This document shows, in pieces, positions 21,474-30,951 of a DNA stretch of 33,017 nucleotides. The notes below the pieces were generated by a model that was not told the origin of the DNA, searched no databases, and was given only the letters and a program-made list of their open reading frames with translations. This stretch comes from Schoenoplectus triqueter (Eukaryota > Streptophyta > Magnoliopsida > Poales > Cyperaceae). How positions within the stretch are numbered: the first letter of the stretch is position 1; each line of letters begins with the position of its first letter. The stretch is from positions 1-33,017 of the forward strand of contig CAXKVV010001045.1 of assembly GCA_964058805.1 (NCBI GenBank). The letters run 5' to 3'. The position numbers and the translations under genes were made by a program.

Positions 21474-21842
21474 ATGGCTTCATCAAATAAGATCGATGGT
21501 AGGTGTTCTTCCAAGTACCAAAATCATGATACGAATTCTGATGAAGACGAAGAGTTATTCGAGCTCGATCTTGCCCTGATGGATGAGGTGCACGCACATA
21601 GTGGTTACAGAGACGATGATTCCAAAAAGGAGGCACTTCTTGCTAACTGCTTGATGCCAGTGACATGCATAAGCAATGCCAAACCTATCAACGATTTTGC
21701 AAGGATTGATGTCAATGCTTCGATTGGGTTAAGATACTGGTCGACAACTGATAGATCACGTAGGTTAAGGTCGTGTGAATTTTGGATCAGGCAACCAACA
21801 AAGGCTGCATCATCTCGCCTAAAGAGTTTCATTGTAAACTAA
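21474..21842 (+). CDS. Small acidic-to-basic plant protein of unknown function (122 aa)
   Basis: This single-exon frame starts at an ATG in good context (AAAATGG) close behind a TATA box. Unlike most frames in the window, it has balanced codon use and a varied composition. The N-terminal third is acidic and Ser-rich (residues 22-40, 'SDEDEELFELDLALMDE'), and it contains LDLAL at 31-35, which formally fits the LxLxL repressor (EAR) pattern. The middle holds 'KKEALLANCLMPV' (51-63). The C-terminal third is basic (RSRRLR at 94-99) with a 'CEFWIRQP' segment (101-108). I see no signal peptide or membrane segment. The split charge and possible EAR motif would suit a small nuclear regulatory protein, but that is a guess. 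I do not recognise the family with confidence. A spliced extension past the stop cannot be excluded. Confidence 0.6.
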   Translation: MASSNKIDGRCSSKYQNHDTNSDEDEELFELDLALMDEVHAHSGYRDDDSKKEALLANCLMPVTCISNAKPINDFARIDVNASIGLRYWSTTDRSRRLRSCEFWIRQPTKAASSRLKSFIVN

Positions 21843-22537
21843 CCTGGTTCTGGACAACTGAAAAACAGTACTGAATGCTGTTTCTCAAATTTTGGTCATC
21901 TTGGATTATCTTAATCACAACTATGTCTTTTAAATATTATAATTGTATAAATGGTGTCTCAATATTTAAATTACGGTGTCATGACACCTTTCTTATGTCA
22001 CGTTATTATGGTGTAGTTTCACAGTAACATAGCAATGCCAAAAGTTGGACAACTAAGACGAGCTATAATAGTGTGAGATTTTTTTTTTTTGGCATGTACA
22101 TTCTGTAACCCTAATTTTATCGGTTACAACCGGTAATATCAAACACACTAACTTCTTATCTTAGTATATTAAAAATGAGCTCAGTGTGCAGTAAGTTTAA
22201 GAATTTTTTTACTGATCAAACTGCTCTCTACTTATCCAAACATGAAAAATAACCGACGGATAAGATTTAGTCGGTTTTAAGTTTTTCTCCCCATTTTTTT
22301 CAATTTATTGTTAAATTACTTCATTTTTTCGATGATCATCTCCGCACCCTGGACAAGAATCCTCTGGAGATTTTTTTCTTTACCGATTTTAATATGAACC
22401 ATTAGATTAGATTTTAACGGTTGTCCGGATCTAATATGATGCACTGGGTTTATTATTATTAAATCATGACCGTTGATTTCTGATCGGACAGTTCATATCC
22501 AAAGATCACCAACCAACAGAATTTTTAAAAAATAGTG
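21843..22537. other. 3' flank of the gene, then repeat-like DNA
   Basis: The first 100 bp probably holds the 3' untranslated region; no canonical AATAAA is seen close to the stop. A small perfect stem (AACCGAC ... GTCGGTT, 22251-22276) and a segment rich in 'ccgtt'/'ccgga' words (22330-22500) suggest an old DNA transposon. No ends could be defined. Confidence 0.35.
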
Positions 22538-22966
22538 ATTATATATAGAGAGAGAGTGAGACTATGGTGCTTTGTGAAGCACAAAACCTCATGTGCTTTG
22601 TGTTTCTATCTCGAATTTGAAAGTTTAAACGGTCGATCCAAACATTGAACATCATTTTCATATTAAAATATTTTTGAAAATCAAATTTTATATTTTTTTA
22701 AAAAATTTTACTATTTTTTAAATGGGTACAAATTTTGCTGATATGACGATTTGCGCACCATCCAAAACTAGCGATTTTATACTCATCTAATAAATAGCAA
22801 AAATTTAAAAAATAAATAAATTTTGATCTCCAAAAATAGTTTAATATGGAGATCATGTTCAATTGTTTGGATCGACCATTTAAACTTTCAAATTCGAGAT
22901 ACGGATGCAAAGCACGAAAAATTTTGTTCTTCACAAAGCACCATAGCCTCTCACTCTATATATAAT
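22538..22966. mobile_element. 429-bp foldback element (near-complete palindrome)
   Basis: The two halves are inverted copies. The first 13 bases, ATTATATATAGAG, are repeated perfectly in reverse complement at the end. Further matched blocks are 'ctatggtgctttgtgaag', 'atctcgaatttgaaagttta', 'ggtcgatccaaaca' and 'ttgaacat'. The similarity continues, weaker, to the centre near 22752, so each arm is about 200 bp. There is no coding capacity. A transcript would form a long hairpin and could feed small-RNA production. Superfamily unknown; no clear target duplication. Confidence 0.7.
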
Positions 22967-22978
22967 TTTTTTTATTTG

Positions 22979-23057
22979 TAAGATTTTTTTATATTTATTC
23001 AAGAATCCATTATTAAAATAGTTATAATAACTCATTATCAAGTGATTGCAATCATTT
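22979..23057 (-). repeat. Lone terminus of the 2.55-kb TIR family
   Basis: This segment resembles 18808-18887: 'aagattttttt[c]atattta', then 'cattattaaaatagttata', 'caagtgat' and 'catttaatg'. Its inner continuation is missing, because the foldback element at 22538-22966 ends 12 bp before it. Either the foldback inserted into this element or the element is truncated. Confidence 0.5.
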
Positions 23058-23284
23058 AATGTAAGTGCCCAAGGATCATTACTGGTCAGTTTCATTGTTT
23101 CTTCTGAAATTGCACTCTTTCCCACTTAGAATTTTTAACGTGGTATGATTTTTTTTTTCTTTTTTTTAGACGTTTATATTAGAGATCGTATCTAACATCT
23201 AATTTTAAGATATTAATGTCTTCTTCTAAGGTTAGCCGGCTTTGAATCCGTAACCTAAGTGGTATCAATGACCATCTGTACTGA
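23058..23284. other. Short gap with a poly-T tract
   Basis: No gene. A T-rich tract at about 23148-23168 and, on the minus strand, 'GGATTCAAAGCCGG' near 23253 could come from a SINE, but no A box at the right distance supports this. Confidence 0.3.
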
Positions 23285-24543
23285 TACTATAACAAAAATG
23301 ATCTTAGACAATATCAGTTTAACAACGGTTATAGATTAAATCTGTTGTTAACTTCTTTAAAATAGTCAAAGAACACCAAAAAACTGCACATTCATTTAAT
23401 AACGATTGTTTCAACGAATTATTATTAAATACAATATTTCGCAATGGTTCCCTAAAAAAACTGTCGTTAAATAATGTGTTGATTTTTCATTTTTTTTATT
23501 ATATTTGGCAGCGGTTCCTTGAAGGAACCATCGCTAAAAAGGTGTATTGATTTTTCATATTTTTAACTCTATTTAGCAACGATTTTGATCAGATAACCTT
23601 TATTAAATGTTTATGTAACTTTTTGACTATGACAGATCTAATTGTGTCAATGAAATTTGGTTCCACATATTGTCAGATTTTATTCAACTCATCGCTCATT
23701 CATCCCAATCTAACAATTCAAAAACTAAAAGTCAAAACTAAAATCTCATAAATTACTAAATCATTGTCATTTATTTTCATATATAAAAAGAGAGATGAGA
23801 GACAAAGATAGAGAGAGAAAGAAGAAAGAAATAAGAGAGACAAAAGAAATAAAAATTAAAATCCGACCATCTCAACTCAAACGGTCATAACTTTTAATAG
23901 GAAACTTCAATTGAGGTGTGTTATGCGGCCACAAAAATCTTATAATGAGATCTACAAGGTTCATGTGGACGTAGTTACGGTCAATTTTAGGATAAAAAAT
24001 TATCATCTTCAAGCTCAAAAATAAATTTAAAGTTTATTTGAAGTTTTTAGTTTAATTTTTCTTTTTTTTAAAAAAATATAGGTTTTCATATTATTGAGTA
24101 AGAAAGATGTATTTTCAGTAACTATATTTTTTTCATTGTATGGATAATTATATTTTTTAATATTGATCATTGAATCAATAACATGATGCACATGTTTATC
24201 ATTTTTCATCTGTTTTATATCATTTATTGTTCTTAGTTCCTTTGTTATCTGTACAAAAAGTTACATTTATAAAAAAATTGAAGGATCTTTAGCAACGGCT
24301 TTGTATCGGAACCGTTGTTATAGGTATATTTAACAATGATTTCGGACTCATAATCATTGTTAAATACCCCTTTAACAAAGGTTCTGACACAAAATCGTTG
24401 CTAAGGTAAATTTTAAAAAATAATAGTTTCGAATATGTAATTTGACAATGAGATTTAACAACGGTTATTTAGAATCTTTTCTAATGACCCTCTCCCTTAA
24501 TAACGGTTAAACAACCATTGTCAAATAGATTTTTATTGCAGTG
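23285..24543 (+). mobile_element. Non-autonomous CACTA-like transposon (about 1.26 kb)
   Basis: The left end is TACTATAACAAAAATGATC. The right end, read on the minus strand, is CACTGCAATAAAAATCTAT. The two agree with each other and with CACTA-type termini. Both ends are lined with many inverted copies of a subterminal motif, AACGGTT/AACCGTT with variants (for example 'tttaacaacggttatag', 'ggcagcggttccttg', 'aggaaccatcgctaaa', 'cttaataacggttaaacaa'). The expected 3-bp duplication is not perfect (TGA against TTA). There is no transposase. The interior at 23850-23980 resembles the interior of 4241-5404 read on the other strand. A GA-rich tract lies at 23785-23850. Confidence 0.6.
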
Positions 24544-25440
24544 TTAATACCACCACGTTCTTTTAAATGGAAAGTGAATAAATATATTTATATCTTCATT
24601 TTCTAGTTTTGTTTTGTTCCTTGTCTTTCACAAATCGGCTCCATCCAATTTTAGATTTTTTTTTTTTTTTTGCAAATCCTCATGGTTGGTGTTAATGAGT
24701 AAATCTAGGTATTTTTGTAAAACATTCTGAATATGGTTTGATAAATGGAGCGAAAAGCCACGTCAGAGAAATAAAAAAATAATGGAAATAAATATTGAAT
24801 CCCATTGATAAGGACACAAGGTATTTATTTGAAATCAGATATCTTTTTTTTTTAAATCTTGCAGGTTCGTAATATTTATCTCTGTGTGGTTTGCAGCAAG
24901 TGGTTGGGATTAAGGATGTTGTGATAATGAGAAAATATTTAGTGAAGATTTAACTGATAAGCTCCACAATCCTGTGAATATTTATCTCTATCTGTATTTG
25001 GTGCAATTGTGAAGGATCCACCTGACACCTAGTATTTCAACAAATCCCTCAATCAACTATCAAAATCTATGAGCAAATATGGGATTTTAATCAAATGCCA
25101 GGATTTTAATCTGTCAAATCAATCTAGTTACAATTACCACTTAGGCTCTCAAAACCCTTTATCCAAAAATATCCCGTTATCATTTCTAGCTCGTACAAAT
25201 CTACATTCATTTTAATTTTAAAGGACTTTCAAATCTGATTCTCATCATTCTCTTATCACTATCAGCATCACGCCATCACCAATTTCCAGCATGCATATAC
25301 TACCTCTGCTGACACAATGAGATGCGACTCTATTCATGCCTGAAAAATGTCCATTTTTGTGTCTTCTCTGTAAGCAAATATCATTCTAGGCCCACTGGAC
25401 AAGACATTTTTTGTTCAACAACTCCAAGAGTGCAAGCCCG
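24544..25440. other. Intergenic stretch without a supportable gene
   Basis: AT-rich, with a poly-T run near 24657-24672. A short frame from 25322 has no recognisable domain and begins just as repeat-like sequence starts. No transposon ends recognised. Confidence 0.35.
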
Positions 25441-26069
25441 ATTCTTTCTAAAAATATCTACGATTCGATTTGAAAATCATAAAAGTTATCCATGTATTCA
25501 TATTCAAAGATCCATATCTCTGTATGAAAAATTTTAATGGATAAAAAAATATAATTTGACTATTATTCATTTATATCTGACTTTTTAGTTATTATTCATC
25601 AATATTCGATATTATTCAAAAATATCTAATCTGAAATTATCCGATCTTATTTAAACACATATCTGAAAAATTGTCATTATATATTTTTTTATTAAATTCT
25701 TAATACAAATCTAATTAATTTTATATCTAAAGTGCTAATGTACCTTTTTTTGTAATTATTGATACATTTGAATTACTAATATAATGACAAATAGTATTTA
25801 ATTTTTATAATTAATATTAATTTTTATAACTTAATGATTCTATTAAAAATAATATACAAGTATTTTTCAACGTTTTATTTAATATCTGAAATTATCTGTA
25901 TTTGTATTTGTATTAATCCGATAGTTGTTTCGTATCCAAATATCTATCGAATATTTGATTTGTATCCGTACCTGAAACTATCTATATCAAATCTATATCT
26001 AAAAATATAACTAATAAGAATATGATAAAATCATTATATGTCCGTATCCAATTCGTTTACAGCTTATAG
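25441..26069. mobile_element. Degenerate hAT-like element (right end visible)
   Basis: The segment is built of diverged words such as 'aaatatct', 'ccgatt' and 'cgtatccaa'. Its right end reads on the minus strand TATAAGCTGTAAACGAATTG then GATACGG, close to the hAT type (TAGGGCTGTAAACGAAT). The left end is not definable and no 8-bp duplication is seen. It has no coding capacity. Confidence 0.4.
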
Positions 26070-26431
26070 ACTAAACTCCATTCATTTCGAATCCATCAAA
26101 TCAGTAATATGAAAACATGACAGATGCTCTAGATTGAATTTATTCAGAAGGAGATCATGTTTTCCTTGAAAAGTTGTAATAAGAAACAAAAACGTGATTG
26201 TGTTATTTATCATTGAAATACAATAACAAGCAGACGTTATAGAATCATTTAGTCTTCTTAAATAATAACTACCTCTTAAAAGGAGGAAGAAAAAAAACAT
26301 ACAAGAACAGAAACGAATAAAATTGGTTGTACTAAACACAATGCTGCTAGCCAGTGGATACTGTTACCTTTGGCACTACCGCTGGCTACTGAATCAATTT
26401 TTAAACTCTCTAAATATCTCACTTTGCTACA

Positions 26432-26569
26432 TCAGGGATCTGTTGTTCTTCCCCATCGAAGATTGTTTGGCACCTTTTTTTTCCAAATTGTGAACACCGT
26501 CGTGCATTGTTCACACTTCACAGATGCAGAAGAGATGTAGACCCAATAGTTCCTTTTCTCAGAAGGCAT
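26432..26569 (-). other. Short coding-like frame (45 aa), function unknown
   Basis: On the minus strand an ATG at 26567-26569 opens a 45-residue frame ending at 26432. It begins 'MPSEKRNYWVYISSASVK', contains a C-x2-C pair ('CEQC') and the basic 'WKKK'. Its composition is more protein-like than other short frames nearby, and a TATAAATA lies a few bases before the ATG, too close to be its own promoter. It may be an exon or a relic of a gene. The region 26070-26431 and the region after it to 26712 show nothing else that I recognise. Confidence 0.2.
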
Positions 26570-26712
26570 TACCTCTATTTATATTTCCGCACTACACTCT
26601 GTAACTCTGTAAACTCTTTTTATTTTCATTAATGAAATTTACATAATAGATCTTTCACCTGCTATTTTGAAAAAAATAAATATAAATCTGAGCATCCTTA
26701 GACTCGCCTACG

Positions 26713-26904
26713 CAGGGCGGAAAGGGCCGAAAGGGGGTCAGGCCCATGTGAAATGAAAATTTATAATTTATCCTTTATATTTTATATACTTTTAAATATT
26801 CTTCGACTCTTTTTATAAAAATAAAATTGTGATTTGATCTTCTCATTTTGAAAGTTTGATTTGATCTTCTCATTTTTCGCGTGCATTAGCATGTCCGCCC
26901 CCTA
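26713..26904. mobile_element. Small hAT-like MITE (possible, 192 bp)
   Basis: The left end is CAGGGCGGAAAGGG. The right end on the minus strand is TAGGGGGCGGACATGC. Both are of the hAT form ([CT]AGGG). A 22-bp tandem repeat (TTTGATTTGATCTTCTCA, twice) lies at about 26833-26878. The flanking 8-mers do not match, so ends are uncertain. Confidence 0.3.
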
Positions 26905-26993
26905 AATTCACAGAAATATCGATGAAGGATCGAACAGTTTGCAATTCAATTCGCACGGTACAAAGTGCAGCACGCAACAGGGTGAATTCCACC

Positions 26994-27697
26994 TAGAGTA
27001 TTGAAATGGATCGGACCGGACCGGACCGTGCCCTCCGGTCCAACGATGGACTGTGCCGACCCGTGGACCGGATCGGACCGGACCGTGGACCGTGCGGGAC
27101 CGTGGACCGGACCAGACCCCCAGACCGGACTATGTTTTCCTAATAATTTTATTTGATTTTAGTGTTCTTCAACAAAGACTAAAAAATGAAAAATAAATAA
27201 CCGCTGCAAATTTTCAATTATCAATTAGTGTTTTATGTGTAATTTTAAATAAAATGAAAATAACAATAATTATTGGTGTAGTAAAAAAATATGTTCTATA
27301 TAACATCAAAATATAATAACTCACCTTATTTTTAATTAAGCATGTTCATAAAAAAATTTCATTGTATTTTCAAAATTATAATTTTCTGAAATTTTATTTT
27401 TTTACAAATTTTTTAATTTTTAGTACTATTAGATTTTTAAATAATTAAAAATAATAATTCGAATTAATTAAAAATTATTATTAAAAATATGATAAATTAT
27501 TATTTTTTTCAATTTATAAAAAAATTTTTTGGACCGGACCATCCCGTGGGGGTCCGGCCCCCGGGGGTCAACGGTGGGACGGGTTCGGATTTTTCGAATT
27601 TGAACCGTCTTGAACCGGACCGTGCGAGACTGTGGACCGTGAACCGTGCGGGACCGTGGACCGTCCGGGTTTAAACTGGACCGTCTTCAATACTCTA
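26994..27697. mobile_element. Non-autonomous hAT element with GGACCG repeats (704 bp)
   Basis: Both ends carry the 12-bp inverted repeat TAGAGTATTGAA. An exact 8-bp duplication, ATTCCACC, flanks the element at 26986-26993 and 27698-27705. Terminal [CT]A[AG]NG and 8-bp duplications define the hAT superfamily. Both subterminal regions (about 27004-27130 and 27528-27680) are packed with GGACCG/CGGTCC words, likely binding sites for the transposase, and form GC-rich islands around an AT-rich core (27130-27525). No transposase is encoded. Short open frames at 27489-27840 are products of the repeats. Confidence 0.88.
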
Positions 27698-27876
27698 ATT
27701 CCACCCGATCCTCCCCGCATGACCCGGTATTTCCAGCTCTTGATAGCATGGTACGGTGGCACCCGACATTTTTTTTCCGAGGAAAACCCAACAAATTGAC
27801 TCGGAGCAACCTTTCACGTGTCAAACCATTTTTTTTTTGAGGGTGTAGTGCAAACTATCTACCCATCGCCTGAGTA

Positions 27877-28864
27877 TTGGGGCGGTAAACAAATCGAATT
27901 CATTAATGCTTGAATTTGATTTGAAATTATTTCGAACTGAACTAAATCGAATTCGAGCTAAATCGAACTTGAACTGAAATAAACTCTAAACGAACTGAAT
28001 TATTCTAATTTTTATATTATCATAAATAATTAGAGCTAAAATAATTAATATTTTATAATAAAATTAAAAAATTAATTAATATTTATTAATTTAATAATAA
28101 TTAATTAATTTTATAATAAAATAATTATGTTATTTAACTAATAGTTAAATATATATAAAATAATTACATATCGAATTATTACGAATCGAATTCGAACTAA
28201 TTTATTAAAAAAATTATTGAATCGAATTGAAATTAAACTAAAATAATTTAAATCAAACTCAAATGGAGAACAAATTATCAATTATGATTTTTTTTGGGGA
28301 CAAAGGTCAAGATCACGTCGTACCTTTCATGTGAGACTGAGAGATATAAGAAATGATGATACAGGGCCCGAGGCAAAGATTTGCTGGAGCTGGTATGCAA
28401 ACGGCGAATCTTTTTTGTGTCCACCCCGGATATTAAAAAATTAATAATATTAATAAATAATAGAACATTTTTCATTCCGAAAAAAATTCACTTTCCCCAT
28501 CATACATATGGTGTAAAAAAAATTATAATTCATAATTTATTTGATATTTGATTCTCGAGTTTGAATTATTTAATTAGATTTTTTTTGCTAGTTTGATTCG
28601 AATTTGGTTTGATATTTTTTTGATGAATTAATTTAAAATTGATTCGTAATAGTTTAATATGTAATTATTTTAATATAAAATTAATAAGATATTAATTATT
28701 TTAGTTATAATTATTGATGATAGCATGAAAATAAATATAAAAATTAAAATAATTGAGTCATTCTAGAATCTAATTTCAATTCAAATTTGATTTAGTTCGG
28801 ATTGATTTCAAATCAAATTCAAACACTAACTAGTTCAATCAAATTCAATTTGTTTGCAGCTCTA
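27877..28864. mobile_element. hAT-like inverted pair or large foldback element
   Basis: The left arm (27877-28263) and the reverse complement of the right arm (about 28535-28864) align along most of their length. Shared landmarks include 'aaacaaat[ct]gaatt[ct]', 'ttgaatttgatttgaaat', 'aattacatat' and 'attacgaatc'. The right end on the minus strand, TAGAGCTGCAAACAAATTG, is hAT-like. The left end is TGGGGCGGTAAACAAATCG. About 270 bp of unrelated sequence separates the arms. No flanking duplication was found. It could be one element with very long ends or two related elements in opposite orientation. Confidence 0.5.
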
Positions 28865-29626
28865 ATCACACAGTTCTCATTCTCAATGTTAAATAATGAG
28901 CTTGTAGAAAGATAGTTTTCCTAAAAAAAAAATATGTTAATATAATTCATTCCTATAGTTTACCGAGTCTAAGTCAAAGTTTAAACATTTTTAAGTACAC
29001 GAGCAAGATAAGACCTTAAATTACGGAGATAAATATATGTATGCAAAAATCTATTAGAAATTTGTTTTATTGAAAATATTATGGATGATGAATGGCAAAA
29101 AAAAAAAGAATTTAACAAAGAAAAAGAAACTCAAATTTATTAGTTATATGGCGATTTTATTTAGAAATATTACAAACTGAAGTAGTGAAACTATAATAAA
29201 AAGTACGTTGAAATTCAAAATGGAGAAAATAGAACGTTGAAATTGCCATATATACAAGAGAAGAATAAGGAAATGAATCATTTCAACGCATAAGAGAAAA
29301 TTAGAAAAGAGGAAATGAATGTCTCATAATCTGATTGGTCAAGTACATTTTTGAATTGAGCTAAATAATCTTAAAATTCAAAGTTTTAAGCCCATAAATT
29401 TTGATATCTATAATAAATGTACAGTCCATATATTTATTTATGTACAAGAATTAGAGAGACAACTAATATATTTAATTAAAATACAAACTATTTAATACTA
29501 TTCTTTACTGTTTTTGAATAAATGTTGGGAGGTGCCTGACTCCCTCATCCCTTTCTCTTTCTGCCCTTGCTTATATGGATAAATTAATCACTAAGCAGTG
29601 TAAAACTAAACAATCACCAAAAGACA
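28865..29626. other. AT-rich intergenic stretch
   Basis: No open frame, repeat or terminus that I can support. Confidence 0.35.
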
Positions 29627-30082
29627 TCAGATTCTAAAATTTCCATTAGTGCTCAACCAGTCTCGTTTTTGAATATAGGAAGAACTGCCATATCCACTAG
29701 TATGAGTACCAGTGGAGGTGAAGGAATGTCCCTTACGCTTCAGTTTAAAAGAAAGGAGATGAAATGGAACGATAAATGAAGAGATGGAATGAAGAGTTAA
29801 TATTTTGAACCTCCAATTTGGAGGTGAAAGATTTTATTCAAATTATATAAAAAAGATTTTCTCATTCACTCCCTCTAACTTTCTATAACTCACTACACTA
29901 AAATCTTTAAAGCAAAATAATTTTATTTTTTCTCTTTCCCTTCCACTCTCTCACTCTCATTTACTATCTCCGGTGCAGACCCTTAGAGTTGACTCTGCCC
30001 ATTCCTCCTCCGAAAGTATCATTTCTTCCTTCAGAAACTTCTTGATCTGAACCTAAATTTATATGAAAAGTTCTTCCACCTC
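29627..30082 (-). pseudogene. Exon remnant split by a 250-bp insertion; protein unknown
   Basis: On the minus strand a coding-looking segment starts after a possible splice acceptor (TTTATCATAG|GA at 30082). It reads 'GGRTFHINLGSDQEVSEGRN' and then 'DTFGGGMGRVNSKG' before it meets a stop inside the insertion. Past the insertion the same type of sequence continues ('HSFTSTGTHTSGYGSSS', then 'YIQKRDWLSTNGNF') to a TGA at 29627-29629. A direct repeat CCCTTA stands at both borders (29730-29735 and 29980-29985). Deleting one copy plus the insert puts the two halves in one frame with no stop. This is good evidence that a coding exon, probably the last of a gene, was broken. The Gly/Ser/Thr-rich product is not recognised. 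An alternative is that the insert is spliced as an intron, but no donor and acceptor pair keeps the frame. Confidence 0.5.
29736..29985. mobile_element. 250-bp insertion of unknown class in the exon remnant
   Basis: Bounded by CCCTTA (perhaps G[TA]CCCTTA, 8 bp with one mismatch). The inserted sequence is pyrimidine-rich at its right end (29920-29970) and has a small palindrome, CCTCCAATTTGGAGG (29811-29825). Its ends do not form a clear inverted repeat, so I cannot assign a superfamily. The count of 250 includes one copy of the duplication. Confidence 0.45.
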
Positions 30083-30507
30083 CTATGATAAAACAATTGA
30101 TAAATTGAGCAAATATATTTTACTTTTTGTGCACACCAGTGTTTAGCAAAAATGATAGCATTGCAATAATTTATTTCTTTCAAGTCATATTACCTCAAAG
30201 TAATGCGCTTCTAATTAATTCCACTATATATTTATTCTTAAGTAAAATACTATAATTTAATTTTCAGATATCTTGTATGTTAGTAGCCGTGTAGATAAAA
30301 GTATTATATTATGCAATCCAATTTCAAATACAGGCAATCATAAAACATTCCTCAGAACTATATAAAATGCATTTAAGACTATTTGACCAACCTTTCATAG
30401 TAACCCGAACAATTTTCTATAAAATATGTAAGTATAAAAAGCTACTACCAAAATTATTATAAGAATAATAAAATCCACCACACATTCAATTAAATTAGCT
30501 TTTATCA
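30083..30507. other. AT-rich stretch upstream of the exon remnant
   Basis: If the exon at 29627-30082 belonged to a gene, earlier exons should lie here or beyond on the minus strand. I see none. No repeats recognised. Confidence 0.3.
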
Positions 30508-30951
30508 GAATTCTATTCCAAAAGTAGTATTTATATTTTTTGTTCCTTACTAAACATCTAAATAACATGATCCTACAACAATTTAGATTTCTTATTAAAT
30601 TTTTGGAGCTAATATTAACCATTAAATTGAGCTATTTTTCAAATAATATTTCTATATGTATGCTCGTTTATGTTGAAGTTGTAATTTCATCTCAATTATG
30701 ATTATATTACACAGAACACTACATAATAAAGGAGTACAATTACTCTAATTTATTTTTTTCTTAAATTCTGAATGTCAACTTTCGTATCACTTCTACATTT
30801 ATTTTACATTAGTTATGTATTCATGATTGAAATTTATATTAATTACTAAATTATCTTCAATTTTATTTTCTTTATTTTCTCATTAAAATCTGATCAAATT
30901 TTTGTATTTAAAAAAACATCACCCATATCAATGTACGGATAAGATGCTAGT
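30508..30951 (+). mobile_element. Helitron-like repeat, plus-strand copy with 3' end
   Basis: The sequence ends in ACCCATATCAATGTACGGAT (30921-30940), a 7-bp stem with two mismatches and a short loop, then AAGATG and CTAG|T at 30947-30951. A hairpin a few bases before CTRR, with insertion before a T, is the Helitron 3' signature. The homologous minus-strand copy at 3394-3835 supports a dispersed family. The 5' TC end was not located; homology between the copies fades near 30508. There is no Rep/helicase. Confidence 0.55.

Noticed and set aside
22685..25540. Assorted short frames (60-78 codons) on both strands
   Set aside because: They lie in AT-rich or transposon DNA, overlap foldback or CACTA structures, and have biased Lys/Asn/Ile/Phe composition without motifs.
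27489..27840. Overlapping frames of 61-64 codons on both strands
   Set aside because: They run through the GGACCG repeats of the hAT element; the Arg/Pro/Gly-rich translations follow from the repeat.
30395..30622. Minus-strand frame of 75 codons, hydrophobic at its end
   Set aside because: The apparent membrane segment is a by-product of AT-rich codons (Ile, Phe, Leu). Part of it falls within the Helitron-like repeat, and there is no promoter or homologous feature.
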